Shown: positions 28,250 to 36,117 of the stretch, in pieces
Numbering within the stretch: position 1 is the stretch's first letter
Layout: each line of letters opens with the position of its first letter
NCBI GenBank assembly: GCA_016463225.1
Contig: JAEMRT010000051.1
Location: 1-36,309 of the forward strand
Direction: 5' to 3'
DNA length: 36,309 bases
Source: Sphingopyxis sp.
Lineage (GTDB): Bacteria; Pseudomonadota; Alphaproteobacteria; Sphingomonadales; Sphingomonadaceae
Program-made: the position numbers and the translations under genes
Notes under the pieces: model-generated
The model's input: the letters and a program-made list of their open reading frames with translations, nothing else
Told to the model about the DNA's origin: nothing
The model's database searches: none

Positions 28250-29365
28250 TCAGTTTTTCAGCACATTGCCTTTGAAGAGGCGGCCGGGAACTGCGGGGCG
28301 GCCCGGTGTCTCCAGCGTCACCCGGTCGCCGTCGATCGACACTCTGCTACAATCGCCAGCCCGAAATTTCAGCCGCCGCTCGGCAACGCACAGCTTGCGG
28401 TCGCGCTGCAACAGCCAGCGCATTGGCTCGATCACGCGGTCGCCCCATTTCGCCAGCCCGGCACCGTCGCGCTGAAAATATATCCGGCTTTCGGATTTGG
28501 CTTGCCGGTCGGCCGCCTTCAGCACCAGCGTTTTGTTGATCAGCGCCGCAGCCAGCTTGCGGTTTGCCGCATCGACCGCGGGCGCCAGGTTGCGGGCATC
28601 GCCCTGCGCCAGCTTGGCGTGCAACGCACCAGCGCGCGCGTGACGCAAGGTCACCAGGTCACCGGCGATCGACACGGTTGCGCAAAAATCCTCTTTCCAT
28701 GCGCCGCCGCCAAAGCAAAGCTGGTCATCCGCGCCGCGGATCGACCATCGTTCATCCGCCTGCAGCGCCCAATGATCGAAATCGGGCTGATCATTGTGCG
28801 CCCGCCGCGCCGTGCCATTAGCCATGATATAATGGGCGCGATCCTCGCCCTTGCCGCCGGTGGGACCAAAGATCATCGTATGGCCGACCAGCGCCGCAAT
28901 GGCCGCTTTCCCCTCGAACCGCGCGGCGGAGGCGGTCGTCGGATCAAGCTTCCAGGCATCGCCCGCCAACACCCGCCCCGGCCATATCGGCCCGGTCTTC
29001 GGGGTCAGCGACGCGCGCATGCCATCGACCGACAGGACGCCGCAATCGCCATCCCATAGCTGATGCCCGACGTCGGTCACACAAAATCGGCCGTCCGACA
29101 CACTCGCCCATCGAATCGCCCGCGGCTCGCCCGCATCGCTGCGCCCGCGCGTCACCGCCAACCCGGTGCCGTCCAGCCGCAGATAAACGCCCGTCTCGAC
29201 TGTTGGCTGCCCGGGCTTGGCGTAAACCAGCGTATTGCCGACCAGCTCGCGCACCGCCTCAAACCCGGCCCGCGGCGACGGCGCCTCTTGGGCATAGGCC
29301 GCAAGGCCTGCGACGTGCGCCAAGCCCAACATGGTCGCCCCGACTATCCACGGCCTGATGTTCAT
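28250..29365 (-). CDS. Secreted protein with three internal repeats
   Basis: The 371-residue product has a signal peptide (about 1-26, ending AAYAQEA). The mature part is three repeats of about 110-115 residues. Each opens with a similar strand: LVGNTLVYAKPG near 42, LVGHTMIFGPTGG near 160, and LINKTLVLKAADRQ near 277. Each then has a (Y/I)-(L/M/F)-x-x-(D/N)-G-x-(G/A) segment and a Cys pair: FCV...GDC, LCF...DFC and LCV...GDC, followed by V-S-(V/I)-(D/A)-G. The paired cysteines probably form a disulphide in each repeat. It resembles cysteine-pair beta domains found in alphaproteobacterial periplasmic proteins, but I cannot name the family. The start ATG at 29365 has a weak GAGAGAG site. It is divergent from the S9 peptidase gene. 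Confidence 0.8.
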   Translation of the reverse strand: MNIRPWIVGATMLGLAHVAGLAAYAQEAPSPRAGFEAVRELVGNTLVYAKPGQPTVETGVYLRLDGTGLAVTRGRSDAGEPRAIRWASVSDGRFCVTDVGHQLWDGDCGVLSVDGMRASLTPKTGPIWPGRVLAGDAWKLDPTTASAARFEGKAAIAALVGHTMIFGPTGGKGEDRAHYIMANGTARRAHNDQPDFDHWALQADERWSIRGADDQLCFGGGAWKEDFCATVSIAGDLVTLRHARAGALHAKLAQGDARNLAPAVDAANRKLAAALINKTLVLKAADRQAKSESRIYFQRDGAGLAKWGDRVIEPMRWLLQRDRKLCVAERRLKFRAGDCSRVSIDGDRVTLETPGRPAVPGRLFKGNVLKN

Positions 29366-29605
29366 CGTCGATACTCTCTCGTCCCGGCGCCGATCGCCGA
29401 GCGCCCTGCCTTGTCCGCGCCTTTGGTCTGGCGCTTAACCGGTCTGCCCTCGGATCGTGAAGCAATTTTCCGACCCGGTGCCGCGTCATGGCCCAATGAT
29501 CCCGACGTCCCCAAAGCCCTCCGCGGCACCCTCGCACGCCCGGTTGACGGGCCGCTGCGAAAGGTACAAACCCGCGCCATCGGACAGAAAAAGGGACGGC
29601 TTTTC

Positions 29606-31765
29606 ATGCGCAAACTGGCAATTTTGGGCGCAAGCCTGCTCGTGCTTTCGGTTCACCCCAGCTTCGCCCAGGAAACGCCCGCACCGCCCGCGCAGGCAGA
29701 CGCCGCCCCCACGCCCGCACCCGCCGCCATGTCCGCCGCCGCGGTCGGCAGCGCGCGCACCGCGCCCGAACGCCGCCTGACCGGCGCCGACCTGTTCGAT
29801 CTGGCCATCGCCGCCGATCCGCAGATCAGCCCCGACGGTCGCCACATCGCCTATGTCCGCCGCGCAAACGACATCATGACCGACCGCGCGGTCAGCTCGA
29901 TCTGGCTGATCGACACCGCAACCGGCGAAGAAACCCCGCTCGCCGGGCGGCAGGGCGGCGCCTTTGCGCCGCGCTGGTCGCCCGACGGCAAACGCCTCGC
30001 TTTTGCCTCGACCGAGGGCGGCAGCGCGCAGCTGTGGGTGCACTGGCTGGCGGGGGGCGAGGCGGTGCGGCTGACCGGCCTGCCGACCGCGCCCTCGTCG
30101 CTCGCCTGGGCGCCCGACGGCCGTTCGATCGCCTACACGATGCTGGTCAAGGACGAGGGGCTCAAACTCGGCAAGGCGCCCGCGAACAAGCCCGAGGGCG
30201 CGAAATGGGCCGAACCGCTCGAGGTCCGCGATCTGCTCGCCTACCGCGCCGACGGACAGGGCTATGTCGAACCGGGGTTCGAAAAAATCTTCCTCGTCCC
30301 CGCCACCGGCGGCGCGCCGCGCCAGCTGACCTTCGGCCCCTATCACGACAATGGCCCGCTCAGCTGGTCGCGCGACGGCCGCACCCTCTATTTCGCCGCC
30401 AATCGCAAGCCCGACTGGGAAACCGACCCGGTCGAAAGCGAGGTTTATGCGCTCGACGTCGCGGGCGGGCGGATCACCGCGCTCACCGACCGCAATGGCC
30501 CCGACGCGAACCCGCTCGTCTCGCCCGACGGCAGCAGGATCGCGTATTTGGGCTTCGACGACGCCCGCCGCGCCTATGAAAACACCCACCTCTATGTGAT
30601 GAACCCCGACGGCTCCGCCCGCCGCAACCTCACCGAAAACTGGGATTACAGCGTCGACGCGATCGCGTGGGGCGACGGCGGCCGCGCGCTCTACGCGCAA
30701 TATGACGACCATGGCGAAACGAAGGTCGCGCGCATCGGCCTCGACGGATCGGTCCGCGACGTCGCCAAGGGGTTGTCGGGCGGCGGGCTCGACCGCCCCT
30801 ATGCCGGCGGAAGCTTCACCGTATCCGACGGCGGCGCGATCGCCTTCATCGGCGGCACCGCCACCCGCCCCGCCGAGGTTCAGCTCGCGCGCGGCGGATC
30901 GGCGCGTATGCTCACCGACCTCAACCGGTCCTTGCGCGAAGTGAAGTCGCTCGGCGAGGTCCGCAAGATCACCACGCCGTCCAGCCACGATGGCAAGCCG
31001 ATCGAAGGCTGGCTGACCCTGCCCCCCGGCTATATCGAGGGGACGAAGGTGCCGCTGATCCTCGAAATCCACGGCGGCCCGTTCCAGGCCTATGGCCCGC
31101 ATTTCTCGACCGACAACCAGCTGTACGCCGCCGCGGGCTACGCCGTGCTTTCGGCCAACCCGCGCGGTTCGACCAGCTATGGCGAAGCCTTCGCGAACGA
31201 GATCGACAAGGCCTATCCGGGCAATGATTATTTCGACCTGATCAGCATCGTCGACCGCGCGATCGCGCTCGGCGTTGCCGATCCCGACGCGCTCTTCGTT
31301 ACCGGCGGCTCGGGGGGCGGGGTGCTCACCAGCTGGATCGTCGGAAAGACCAACCGCTTCAAGGCCGCCGTCACCCAGAAACCGGTGATCAACTGGACGA
31401 CGCAGGCGCTCACCGCCGACAACCCCGCCTTTTTCGGTCCCTATTGGCTCGGCGCGATGCCATGGGAAAAGCCCGAACTCTACTGGTCGCTGTCGCCGCT
31501 GTCGCTCGTCGGCAATGTCGAAACCCCGACCCTCGTCATCGTCGGCGCCGAAGATTACCGCACCCCGGTCAGCGAATCCGAACAATATTACACCGCGCTC
31601 CGCCTCCGTGGTGTCCCCACCGCGCTCGTCAAGATCCCCGGCGCCAGCCACGGCGGCATCGCCGCGCGGCCGTCGCAATCGGCCGCCAAAGCCGCCGCGA
31701 TCCTCGCCTGGTTCGAAAAATACCGCAAAGGCTGGACCCGCCCCGCATCGCCCCCCGCGCGCTGA
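29606..31765 (+). CDS. Exported S9-family prolyl oligopeptidase-like peptidase
   Basis: The 719-residue protein starts with a Sec signal peptide (MRKLAILGASLLVLSVHPSFAQ) and an Ala/Pro-rich linker. A beta-propeller (about 60-440) has WSPDGKRLAFAST, WAPDGRSIAYTML, WSRDGRTLYFAAN and VSPDGSRIAYLG blades. The alpha/beta-hydrolase domain (about 455-710) has ILEIHGGPFQAYG and ANPRGSTSYGEAF. The catalytic triad is Ser569 in TGGSGGG, Asp650 in VGAEDYRTP and His682 in GASHGG. This fits the S9C acylaminoacyl peptidase/dipeptidyl-peptidase group acting on short peptides in the periplasm. The frame is open much further upstream, but the ATG at 29606 heads the signal peptide and follows AGGGAC. A possible -35 TTGACG lies at 29544. 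Confidence 0.94.
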   Translation: MRKLAILGASLLVLSVHPSFAQETPAPPAQADAAPTPAPAAMSAAAVGSARTAPERRLTGADLFDLAIAADPQISPDGRHIAYVRRANDIMTDRAVSSIWLIDTATGEETPLAGRQGGAFAPRWSPDGKRLAFASTEGGSAQLWVHWLAGGEAVRLTGLPTAPSSLAWAPDGRSIAYTMLVKDEGLKLGKAPANKPEGAKWAEPLEVRDLLAYRADGQGYVEPGFEKIFLVPATGGAPRQLTFGPYHDNGPLSWSRDGRTLYFAANRKPDWETDPVESEVYALDVAGGRITALTDRNGPDANPLVSPDGSRIAYLGFDDARRAYENTHLYVMNPDGSARRNLTENWDYSVDAIAWGDGGRALYAQYDDHGETKVARIGLDGSVRDVAKGLSGGGLDRPYAGGSFTVSDGGAIAFIGGTATRPAEVQLARGGSARMLTDLNRSLREVKSLGEVRKITTPSSHDGKPIEGWLTLPPGYIEGTKVPLILEIHGGPFQAYGPHFSTDNQLYAAAGYAVLSANPRGSTSYGEAFANEIDKAYPGNDYFDLISIVDRAIALGVADPDALFVTGGSGGGVLTSWIVGKTNRFKAAVTQKPVINWTTQALTADNPAFFGPYWLGAMPWEKPELYWSLSPLSLVGNVETPTLVIVGAEDYRTPVSESEQYYTALRLRGVPTALVKIPGASHGGIAARPSQSAAKAAAILAWFEKYRKGWTRPASPPAR

Positions 31766-31779
31766 TCCTCTGGCGCGGC

Positions 31780-31822
31780 TGTGATCGCGATCACCGCAGC
31801 TTGCGGCAAATCGCCATAGGGT
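31780..31822 (+). promoter_or_regulatory. CRP-like site and -10 element for the 31863 operon
   Basis: TGTGATCGCGATCACC (31780-31795) is a near-perfect palindrome matching TGTGA-N6-TCAC. Exactly 21 bases later is TAGGGT (31817-31822) in the -10 position, 41 bases before the ATG at 31863. The site lies immediately after the peptidase stop at 31765. Confidence 0.6.
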
Positions 31823-31862
31823 GATCGCCACAGGCTGATTGCAGCCCGGCAAGAACGGAAAC

Positions 31863-32396
31863 ATGGTCGTGCATAAACTGTTCGTGGTGTCGCTTGCCAT
31901 CCTGATGACCTCGCTGGCGCCGGGCTCCCCCGCCCGCGCCGCCGAGCCCGAATTCACCCCGCTTGACGAGATTGAACGGGTCCGGCAGGCGGGGTGCGGG
32001 ATCGCCGATTTTGAAGAATTCCTCGCCTGGTACAGCAGCGCGACCGACGGCGGCGGCTGGCTCGAACAGGTCGTCTTCACCAGCTACATGGTGCAGGTCG
32101 GCAAGCTCGCCGACCCCGCCGACCCCGGCTACGGCGTCAATCGCGAGCAATATCTGGGCCAGTTCCGCATTACGTCGAGCGATTACCGGTTCAGCCGCGA
32201 AGTCGCGCCGGACAAACTTCCGGCCGACTATCGCCGCGTCACCCTGACGCGCCTCGGCGACGCGCAATATCGCGTCGACTGGCAGGGCGGGCTGCCCTTC
32301 GCCGGGGTCGAAGGTGCCGATCGCGACGCGCAGGCGGGCGCCTATATTTTCGAGCACCAGAAGGATTGCTGGTACCTCACCGGCGATCTGCGCTGA
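31863..32396 (+). CDS. Exported protein of unknown function
   Basis: The 177-residue product has a signal peptide (VVHKLFVVSLAILMTSLAPG, processing near ARAA). The mature part begins EPEFTPLDEIERVRQAGCG and contains DFEEFLAWYSSATDGGGWLE, VFTSYMVQVGKLADPAD, QYLGQFRITSSDYRFS and YIFEHQKDCWYLTGDLR. It has two cysteines that could pair. I do not recognise the family; the size and mixed helix-strand pattern would suit an NTF2-like or calcium-free ligand-binding fold. A TTG eight codons upstream could also serve, but the ATG at 31863 gives the better signal peptide. It is the first gene of a pair with the 32411 gene, 14 bases downstream, and sits under a CRP-like promoter. Its role is not known. 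Confidence 0.78.
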   Translation: MVVHKLFVVSLAILMTSLAPGSPARAAEPEFTPLDEIERVRQAGCGIADFEEFLAWYSSATDGGGWLEQVVFTSYMVQVGKLADPADPGYGVNREQYLGQFRITSSDYRFSREVAPDKLPADYRRVTLTRLGDAQYRVDWQGGLPFAGVEGADRDAQAGAYIFEHQKDCWYLTGDLR

Positions 32397-32410
32397 CCGG
32401 AGGAGCATCG

Positions 32411-33151
32411 ATGCGCTTGCGCCATGGCCTGACCCTCATCCCGCTGCTCCTGCTCGCCCCCGGCGTCGCCGAAGCCCGGCTGCCCCCGCTCGCGGGCCAG
32501 CCCCCCGTCGCCAACCCGCCGTACCGCGAAAGCTGGCGCTACACCTGCGATGTCGAACAACGGCTCGCCGGCGGCACCGTCACCCTCACCCGCCTGTTCA
32601 CCGAAGCGAGCAAACTCGACGGCGGCGATTTCATGCGCTGGACCGCGACCGGATATGATCCGCAGAAGACGCAGCGCCCGCTCGAGCTCGAACTCTCCTA
32701 CATCTGGGACCCCGCGCGCCAGCCCGCGATCGCGGACCGCGAAATCAACGTCAAATTGCGCGTCGGCATCGACGCCGACCTGCCCGAGGTCGCGCTGCTC
32801 CACATCCAGCGCCCCTTCCCGGTCCAGCCGCACGGCATCATCGGCAGCACCGCGCTGTCGACCCAGATCTTCCCCTATGGCGCGCGCGACCCGAACAACG
32901 GCCATGGCGAGCTGCCACTCGGCGACCTGCTCGCCTATGCTGCGGGCCATGACACGCTCGGCTGGACCTTGATCCGCCCGTCCGATCGCCTCGGCGGCGG
33001 CCAGGAACTCGCGCGCGGCACCCTCGACATCGCGGCGTTACGGCAGGCGGTCGCGGCATTGCCCGCGCTCCGCACCGCCCTCGCCGCCAAAACCCCCGAC
33101 CCCATCGCGCGCTGTGACCGCGTCCTGTGGCCCGACACTCTTAGACATTGA
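32411..33151 (+). CDS. Exported protein of unknown function
   Basis: The 246-residue product has a signal peptide (LRHGLTLIPLLLLAPGVAEA). The mature part contains YRESWRYTCDVEQRLAGG, a TLTRLFTEASK segment, a beta-rich middle with RWTATGYDPQKTQRPLELEL and IWDPARQPAIADREINVKL, then GTLDIAALRQAVAALPALR, and a C-terminal Cys (ARCDRVLW) that may pair with the first. I do not recognise the family. GGAGGAG before the ATG at 32411 is a good ribosome-binding site and settles the start. The gene follows the previous exported protein by 14 bases, so both are probably transcribed from the CRP-like promoter. The pair may form one envelope function, which is inference. Confidence 0.78.
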   Translation: MRLRHGLTLIPLLLLAPGVAEARLPPLAGQPPVANPPYRESWRYTCDVEQRLAGGTVTLTRLFTEASKLDGGDFMRWTATGYDPQKTQRPLELELSYIWDPARQPAIADREINVKLRVGIDADLPEVALLHIQRPFPVQPHGIIGSTALSTQIFPYGARDPNNGHGELPLGDLLAYAAGHDTLGWTLIRPSDRLGGGQELARGTLDIAALRQAVAALPALRTALAAKTPDPIARCDRVLWPDTLRH

Positions 33152-33217
33152 GCCAAGCCCATGAACGCCCATATCCATTCATCGGACATTCTGCACCGCC
33201 GCGCTAACCCGCATGCC

Positions 33218-33847
33218 ATGATCGACACTATCATCATTGCCGACGATCACCCGATTTTCCGCGCCGGGCTGGGTCAGCTGGTCGGCGGCGCCTTTCCGCA
33301 TCTGGCGATCCATCAGGCGGGGACCGTCGACGAGATGCTGTGCGTCGCCGAACGCGAAGGCGCGCCGCAGCTGTTCACCGTCGACCTGCTATTCCCCGGC
33401 ATGGACCCTGCCCAAACGCTGCCGATGATGCGCCGCCGCTTCCCGCGCTCGTCGATCGCGGTCGTGTCGATGCTTGACGACGATGCGACGATCGATCGCG
33501 TGATGGGTTATGGTGCGGATGCCTATATCGCCAAATCGGTTTGCCCCGACCGCATGGTCGCGGGGCTGCGCCAGCTCCAGCAGGGCGAATTTGTCGTGCT
33601 CAAACCCGACCAGCCGTCGGTACAGGCGATGCCCGCGCCTCCCGCCGCGCCCCCGGTGCTGACTGACCGCCAGGTCGAGGTGCTGACGATGCTCGCGCAA
33701 AAACAGTCGAACAAGCAGATCGCACGCAGCCTCACCCTGTCGCACTTCACCGTCCGCAACCATGTCTCGCTGTTGCTGCGCACGATGGGCGCCGCGACGC
33801 GCACCGAGCTCGCCGACAAGGCGCGCCACGCCGGCCTCATCGCCTGA
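33218..33847 (+). CDS. NarL/LuxR-family response regulator
   Basis: This 209-residue protein has a receiver domain, IIIADDHPIFRAGLGQLVGG, with phospho-accepting Asp at residue 56 in LFTVDLLFPGMD. The conserved Ser is in VVSMLDD and the Lys in DAYIAKSV. The C-terminal LuxR HTH is LTDRQVEVLTMLAQKQSNKQ and RSLTLSHFTVRNHVSLLLRT. It should bind DNA when phosphorylated. The receiver motif is canonical from the ATG at 33218. An ATG at 33161 would add 19 residues without clear domain content, and neither start has a strong ribosome-binding site. No kinase gene is adjacent, so it is an orphan regulator. The CHASE-HWE kinase in this window is a possible but unproven partner. A gap of 66 bases separates it from the exported-protein pair. 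Confidence 0.9.
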   Translation: MIDTIIIADDHPIFRAGLGQLVGGAFPHLAIHQAGTVDEMLCVAEREGAPQLFTVDLLFPGMDPAQTLPMMRRRFPRSSIAVVSMLDDDATIDRVMGYGADAYIAKSVCPDRMVAGLRQLQQGEFVVLKPDQPSVQAMPAPPAAPPVLTDRQVEVLTMLAQKQSNKQIARSLTLSHFTVRNHVSLLLRTMGAATRTELADKARHAGLIA

Positions 33848-33878
33848 CGCCAGCCCGCAGCCTACCCCGCCCCCCGCG

Positions 33879-34547
33879 CTAGTCCACCGGCAGCTCGTAG
33901 CCTGCAAACTCTGCCTCGTCCGCCTGCTCCTGCGCGCGCCGCGCCGCCAGCCGGTCCAGCGCCGCACCCGGCGCCCGCTCGCCGCAGCGCAAACATTCGC
34001 CCGTCGCTGCCTCATGCGCCCACTCCTCGGCCCTTGCGGCGGCCCGGATCGCGTCCAGCTTGTCGCGCAGCCGTTGCCGCGCGCTGCCGGGATAGAAATA
34101 TTTGGTCCCCTCCACATCGAACCGCCACCCCTCCAGATATTCCTCGGTCGTGATCGCCGTCGCGGCGTCGATCCGCGCCGCCTCCGCTGCCGCCTCGGCC
34201 GCCGCGTCCTCGTTCAATTCGCCGCGCTTGATCAGCAGCGCGAGCAGCGCGTCCGACGGCGCGATCCGCCGCTCGACCTCGCGCCCGCCGCGGATCACCA
34301 CCGTCTCGCGCCCCTCGACCGCGCGCTGGTACGCGACCGCCTCCAGCCCGCGCAGCGCCCTGGCCAGCGCCTCGCGGCACGCCGCATCGAACGGCGCGAA
34401 CAGGCTGCGCGACCGGTTGACCGACGTCCGGCTGACCCCCGCCACCCGCGCCGCATCGCTGACGCACCCGGTCTTCGCCAGCACCGCCAGAAACACCCGC
34501 GTCCGCGCCGCGGTAAACCCATCCTCGCGCACCCGCAGCCCCGGCAT
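33879..34547 (-). CDS. HTH protein resembling phage terminase small subunit
   Basis: The 222-residue protein (from the ATG at 34547) starts with RVREDGFTAARTRVFLAVLA and has an HTH in VSDAARVAGVSRTSVNRSRS. It continues with a helical region GLEAVAYQRAVEGRETVVIR and APSDALLALLIKRGELN. A Cys pair lies near the C-terminus (ECLRCGERAPG). The HTH followed by A-x-x-R-A-(V/I)-x-G and D-x-L-h-x-x-L-h-K resembles small terminase subunits and related phage DNA-binding proteins. No large terminase or other phage gene is nearby, so it is an isolated gene, perhaps a domesticated remnant. A GTG at 34757 with a strong GGGAGGT site six bases upstream is an alternative start. It would translate through REP hairpins (N-terminal Arg/Pro-rich extension), so the shorter form is preferred. 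Confidence 0.7.
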   Translation of the reverse strand: MPGLRVREDGFTAARTRVFLAVLAKTGCVSDAARVAGVSRTSVNRSRSLFAPFDAACREALARALRGLEAVAYQRAVEGRETVVIRGGREVERRIAPSDALLALLIKRGELNEDAAAEAAAEAARIDAATAITTEEYLEGWRFDVEGTKYFYPGSARQRLRDKLDAIRAAARAEEWAHEAATGECLRCGERAPGAALDRLAARRAQEQADEAEFAGYELPVD

Positions 34548-34948
34548 AAAGGGATTCACTTTCTTACCCCCCTCCCTTTTAGGGAGGGGTTGGGGGTGGG
34601 TAGCGCCCTTGCGCGACGCCTTGCTCCCCTCCCGCTTGCGGGAGGGGGTGGTCGGAGACCCGTGGCTCCGATCACGGGAGGGCCTGCTCCGGTCTTCACC
34701 GCCGCCCCCAACGATCACACCCTTCCCGAACGATCCCCGCTCCACCACACGCCCCACAGCTCCACCTCCCGAATCATTTTGGAATGAATCGGATTATGAA
34801 TGAACCCATTTGGTTAAGTAGGAAAGCAAAAAATTCCCCCGCACCGTCCCTGCCGCGACGTTAACCGCATCCGCCAATATCCTGTTGCTGTTCAGCCACT
34901 TAAGACGCCCGCAGGGACCAACGCCCACAGCACCAACGGGAACCACGC
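34548..34948. other. Intergenic region with REP-type hairpins, between HTH gene and Flp pilin
   Basis: This 401-base region holds three GC-rich hairpins (34569-34675) and, further right, an AT-richer stretch (about 34775-34850) likely to contain promoters for both divergent genes. On the minus strand CATAAT resembles a -10 element without a good -35. No other gene was found. Confidence 0.55.
34569..34675. repeat. Cluster of three REP-type hairpins (second family)
   Basis: CCCCTCCCT-TTT-AGGGAGGGG (34569-34589), CCCCTCCCGC-TT-GCGGGAGGGG (34626-34647) and the arms GTGGTCGGAG / CTCCGATCAC (34648-34657, 34666-34675; one mismatch) lie in tandem. The GGTTGGGGGTGGG tail after the first is typical of REP-type elements. 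The sequence differs from the CCCCGGCGAAAG family elsewhere in the window. Confidence 0.75.
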
Positions 34949-35107
34949 ATGACCAGAAACAATTTGCGCACCGACCAGCGCGGCGCCACGGCGATCGAAT
35001 ATGGCCTGATCGCCGCGCTGATCGCGCTCGCCAGCCTCATCGCCTTCCAGATGCTCGGCCTCAGCCTCGCCAATATCTTCACGACGATCAACGACGCGTT
35101 GAACTAG
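34949..35107 (+). CDS. Flp-family type IVb pilin
   Basis: This 52-codon gene encodes a small prepilin. A short polar leader MTRNNLRTDQRG is followed by ATAIEYGLIAALIALASLI, with the Flp motif (small residue, then E-Y three residues into the hydrophobic helix) and a C-terminal NIFTTINDALN. The peptidase cut after Gly12 would leave a mature helix with Glu at position 5, needed for Flp/Tad pilus assembly. No cpaB, tadA or tadV is adjacent, so it depends on a Tad machinery elsewhere. The start ATG at 34949 lacks a strong Shine-Dalgarno but precedes the typical leader. The hydrophobic helix and length match known Flp subunits closely. Confidence 0.92.
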   Translation: MTRNNLRTDQRGATAIEYGLIAALIALASLIAFQMLGLSLANIFTTINDALN

Positions 35108-35152
35108 CGGCGCCGCGTCACCACTTCATCATCCCGTCCGCCCTTGCAACAA

Positions 35153-35180
35153 CCGTTCCCCGGCGAAAGCCGGGGAACGG
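35153..35180. repeat. REP-like perfect palindrome after the Flp pilin gene
   Basis: The arms CCGTTCCCCGGC and GCCGGGGAACGG are perfect inverted repeats around GAAA. This is the single-unit form of the core seen at 3627 and 21088. It lies 45 bases after the pilin stop and may stabilise that short mRNA. Confidence 0.85.
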
Positions 35181-35234
35181 CGACTTGTTCAAAAGGAACA
35201 GAGACGGGGGGGGCGACGAAGCAAAAAAGCCCCG

Positions 35235-35396
35235 CTACTTCTTCACCACCCGCGCCACGACCTTGATCTCGACCACCGTCGTCAGCTCGTACAACCGCGA
35301 CACGCCGATCGCGGTTCACGCCGGAGTGGGGGCCTTCGCATGGCGGTTCTTGAACGCCGCAAAGCCGTCGATGTGCGCGGCCAGGTCGGAGTGAAA
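35235..35396 (-). pseudogene. Broken 3' copy of ridA
   Basis: This 162-base stretch aligns without gaps to the 3' part of the intact ridA copy at 36118-36279, with about 18 mismatches by hand count. The same orientation makes them direct repeats. In frame, it reads FHSDLAAHIDGFAAFKNRH and so on, but a TGG codon has become TGA (after PTPA), and only the 3' part is present. The shared sequence continues a little beyond the stop (GACGAAGCA). It is a non-functional duplicate fragment. The region from 35108 to 35403 holds nothing else except the REP palindrome. Confidence 0.85.
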
Positions 35397-35403
35397 TCGG
35401 GCC

Positions 35404-35949
35404 TTACTGGCCCTTCAGCTTGATCACCGATGCCCGGATATCGACAAATCGCTGATTGGCCGGATCGAGCTGCAACGCCTGATCAAAATCAGCGATGGCG
35501 CGATCATAGTCCTTTGTTTCTTTATACGCGACGCCGCGATTATAATATATGTTCGCATTCAACGGGCTCAATTTTATGGCCTGCGTATATCCAGCAATGG
35601 CTTTCGCGGTGTCCTTATTATAGTGATACATGATCGAACGATTGAACCACGCACCACCGTGACTTGGGTTTATGTCGATCGCCAGATTATAATATCCGAT
35701 AGCGCGGTTATAATCCTTTTGATTATCCCGATAATAATTGCCGATATTGTAATAGGCCGACGCGATGGCATTGCTCGGCGCCCGCTTGGCGGCAATGATC
35801 GCCGAGCAGCCTTGAAGAAGCTGGTCGGGGGTGGTTTTTTCACCGAAACACGCCTGCATCAGCTGGCCGTCGTCGGGCGCCGCCTGCGCCAGCGCCGCGG
35901 TGCCGACCAGCAACCCCGCCGACAGCGTGAATAGGATCCTGCACCGCAT
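35404..35949 (-). CDS. Exported TPR protein, AT-rich, between ridA copies
   Basis: The 181-residue product has a signal peptide (LFTLSAGLLVGTAALAQA) and then a Cys-containing helical region (QACFGEKTTPDQLLQGCSAI). Three TPRs follow: ASAYYNIGNYYRDNQKDYNR, GAWFNRSIMYHYNKDTAKAI and NIYYNRGVAYKETKDYDRAI, with a Pro at each repeat end. TPRs mediate protein contacts, here in the periplasm; no enzyme domain is present. The coding sequence is strikingly AT-richer and uses TAT, AAT and ATA codons more than its neighbours, which suggests transfer from another genome. GGGAGGT before the ATG at 35949 is a strong ribosome-binding site. It lies between the ridA fragment and ridA, so it was likely brought in with, or by, the event that duplicated ridA. 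Confidence 0.88.
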   Translation of the reverse strand: MRCRILFTLSAGLLVGTAALAQAAPDDGQLMQACFGEKTTPDQLLQGCSAIIAAKRAPSNAIASAYYNIGNYYRDNQKDYNRAIGYYNLAIDINPSHGGAWFNRSIMYHYNKDTAKAIAGYTQAIKLSPLNANIYYNRGVAYKETKDYDRAIADFDQALQLDPANQRFVDIRASVIKLKGQ

Positions 35950-36025
35950 ATCGACCTCCCACGTTCCGCCAGAATCTGGCCGTCGTCGATCGATTCTACC
36001 GTGCGCCGGGGTCGGACGCGCCGCG

Positions 36026-36053
36026 ATTAGAGCACCGGTACCATTTAGCCCAA
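36026..36053 (-). promoter_or_regulatory. Possible promoter of the TPR gene
   Basis: On the minus strand TTGGGC (36053-36048) and TCTAAT (36031-36026) are separated by 16 bases, about 80 bases before the TPR start. The -10 is good and the -35 weak, so this is tentative. Confidence 0.35.
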
Positions 36054-36117
36054 CGGCGCCGACGGCTGGCTCGATGCGCGTCTTATGGCGGATGACGAAG
36101 CAGAACGATCCGCCCCG

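Noticed and set aside
29063-29605. N-terminal extension of the S9 peptidase
   Set aside because: It covers the divergent gene in antisense and precedes a clear signal peptide at 29606.
29486-32080. An 864-codon open frame antisense to the S9 peptidase
   Set aside because: The sense strand has a signal peptide, propeller blades and a complete catalytic triad. The antisense product shows low-complexity composition only.
33879-34547. Prophage
   Set aside because: Only one terminase-like HTH gene is present, with no large terminase, portal, capsid or integrase gene.
34885-35394. A 169-codon frame overlapping the Flp pilin
   Set aside because: It is in another frame to the recognisable pilin, runs across a REP and the ridA fragment, and has no motif.
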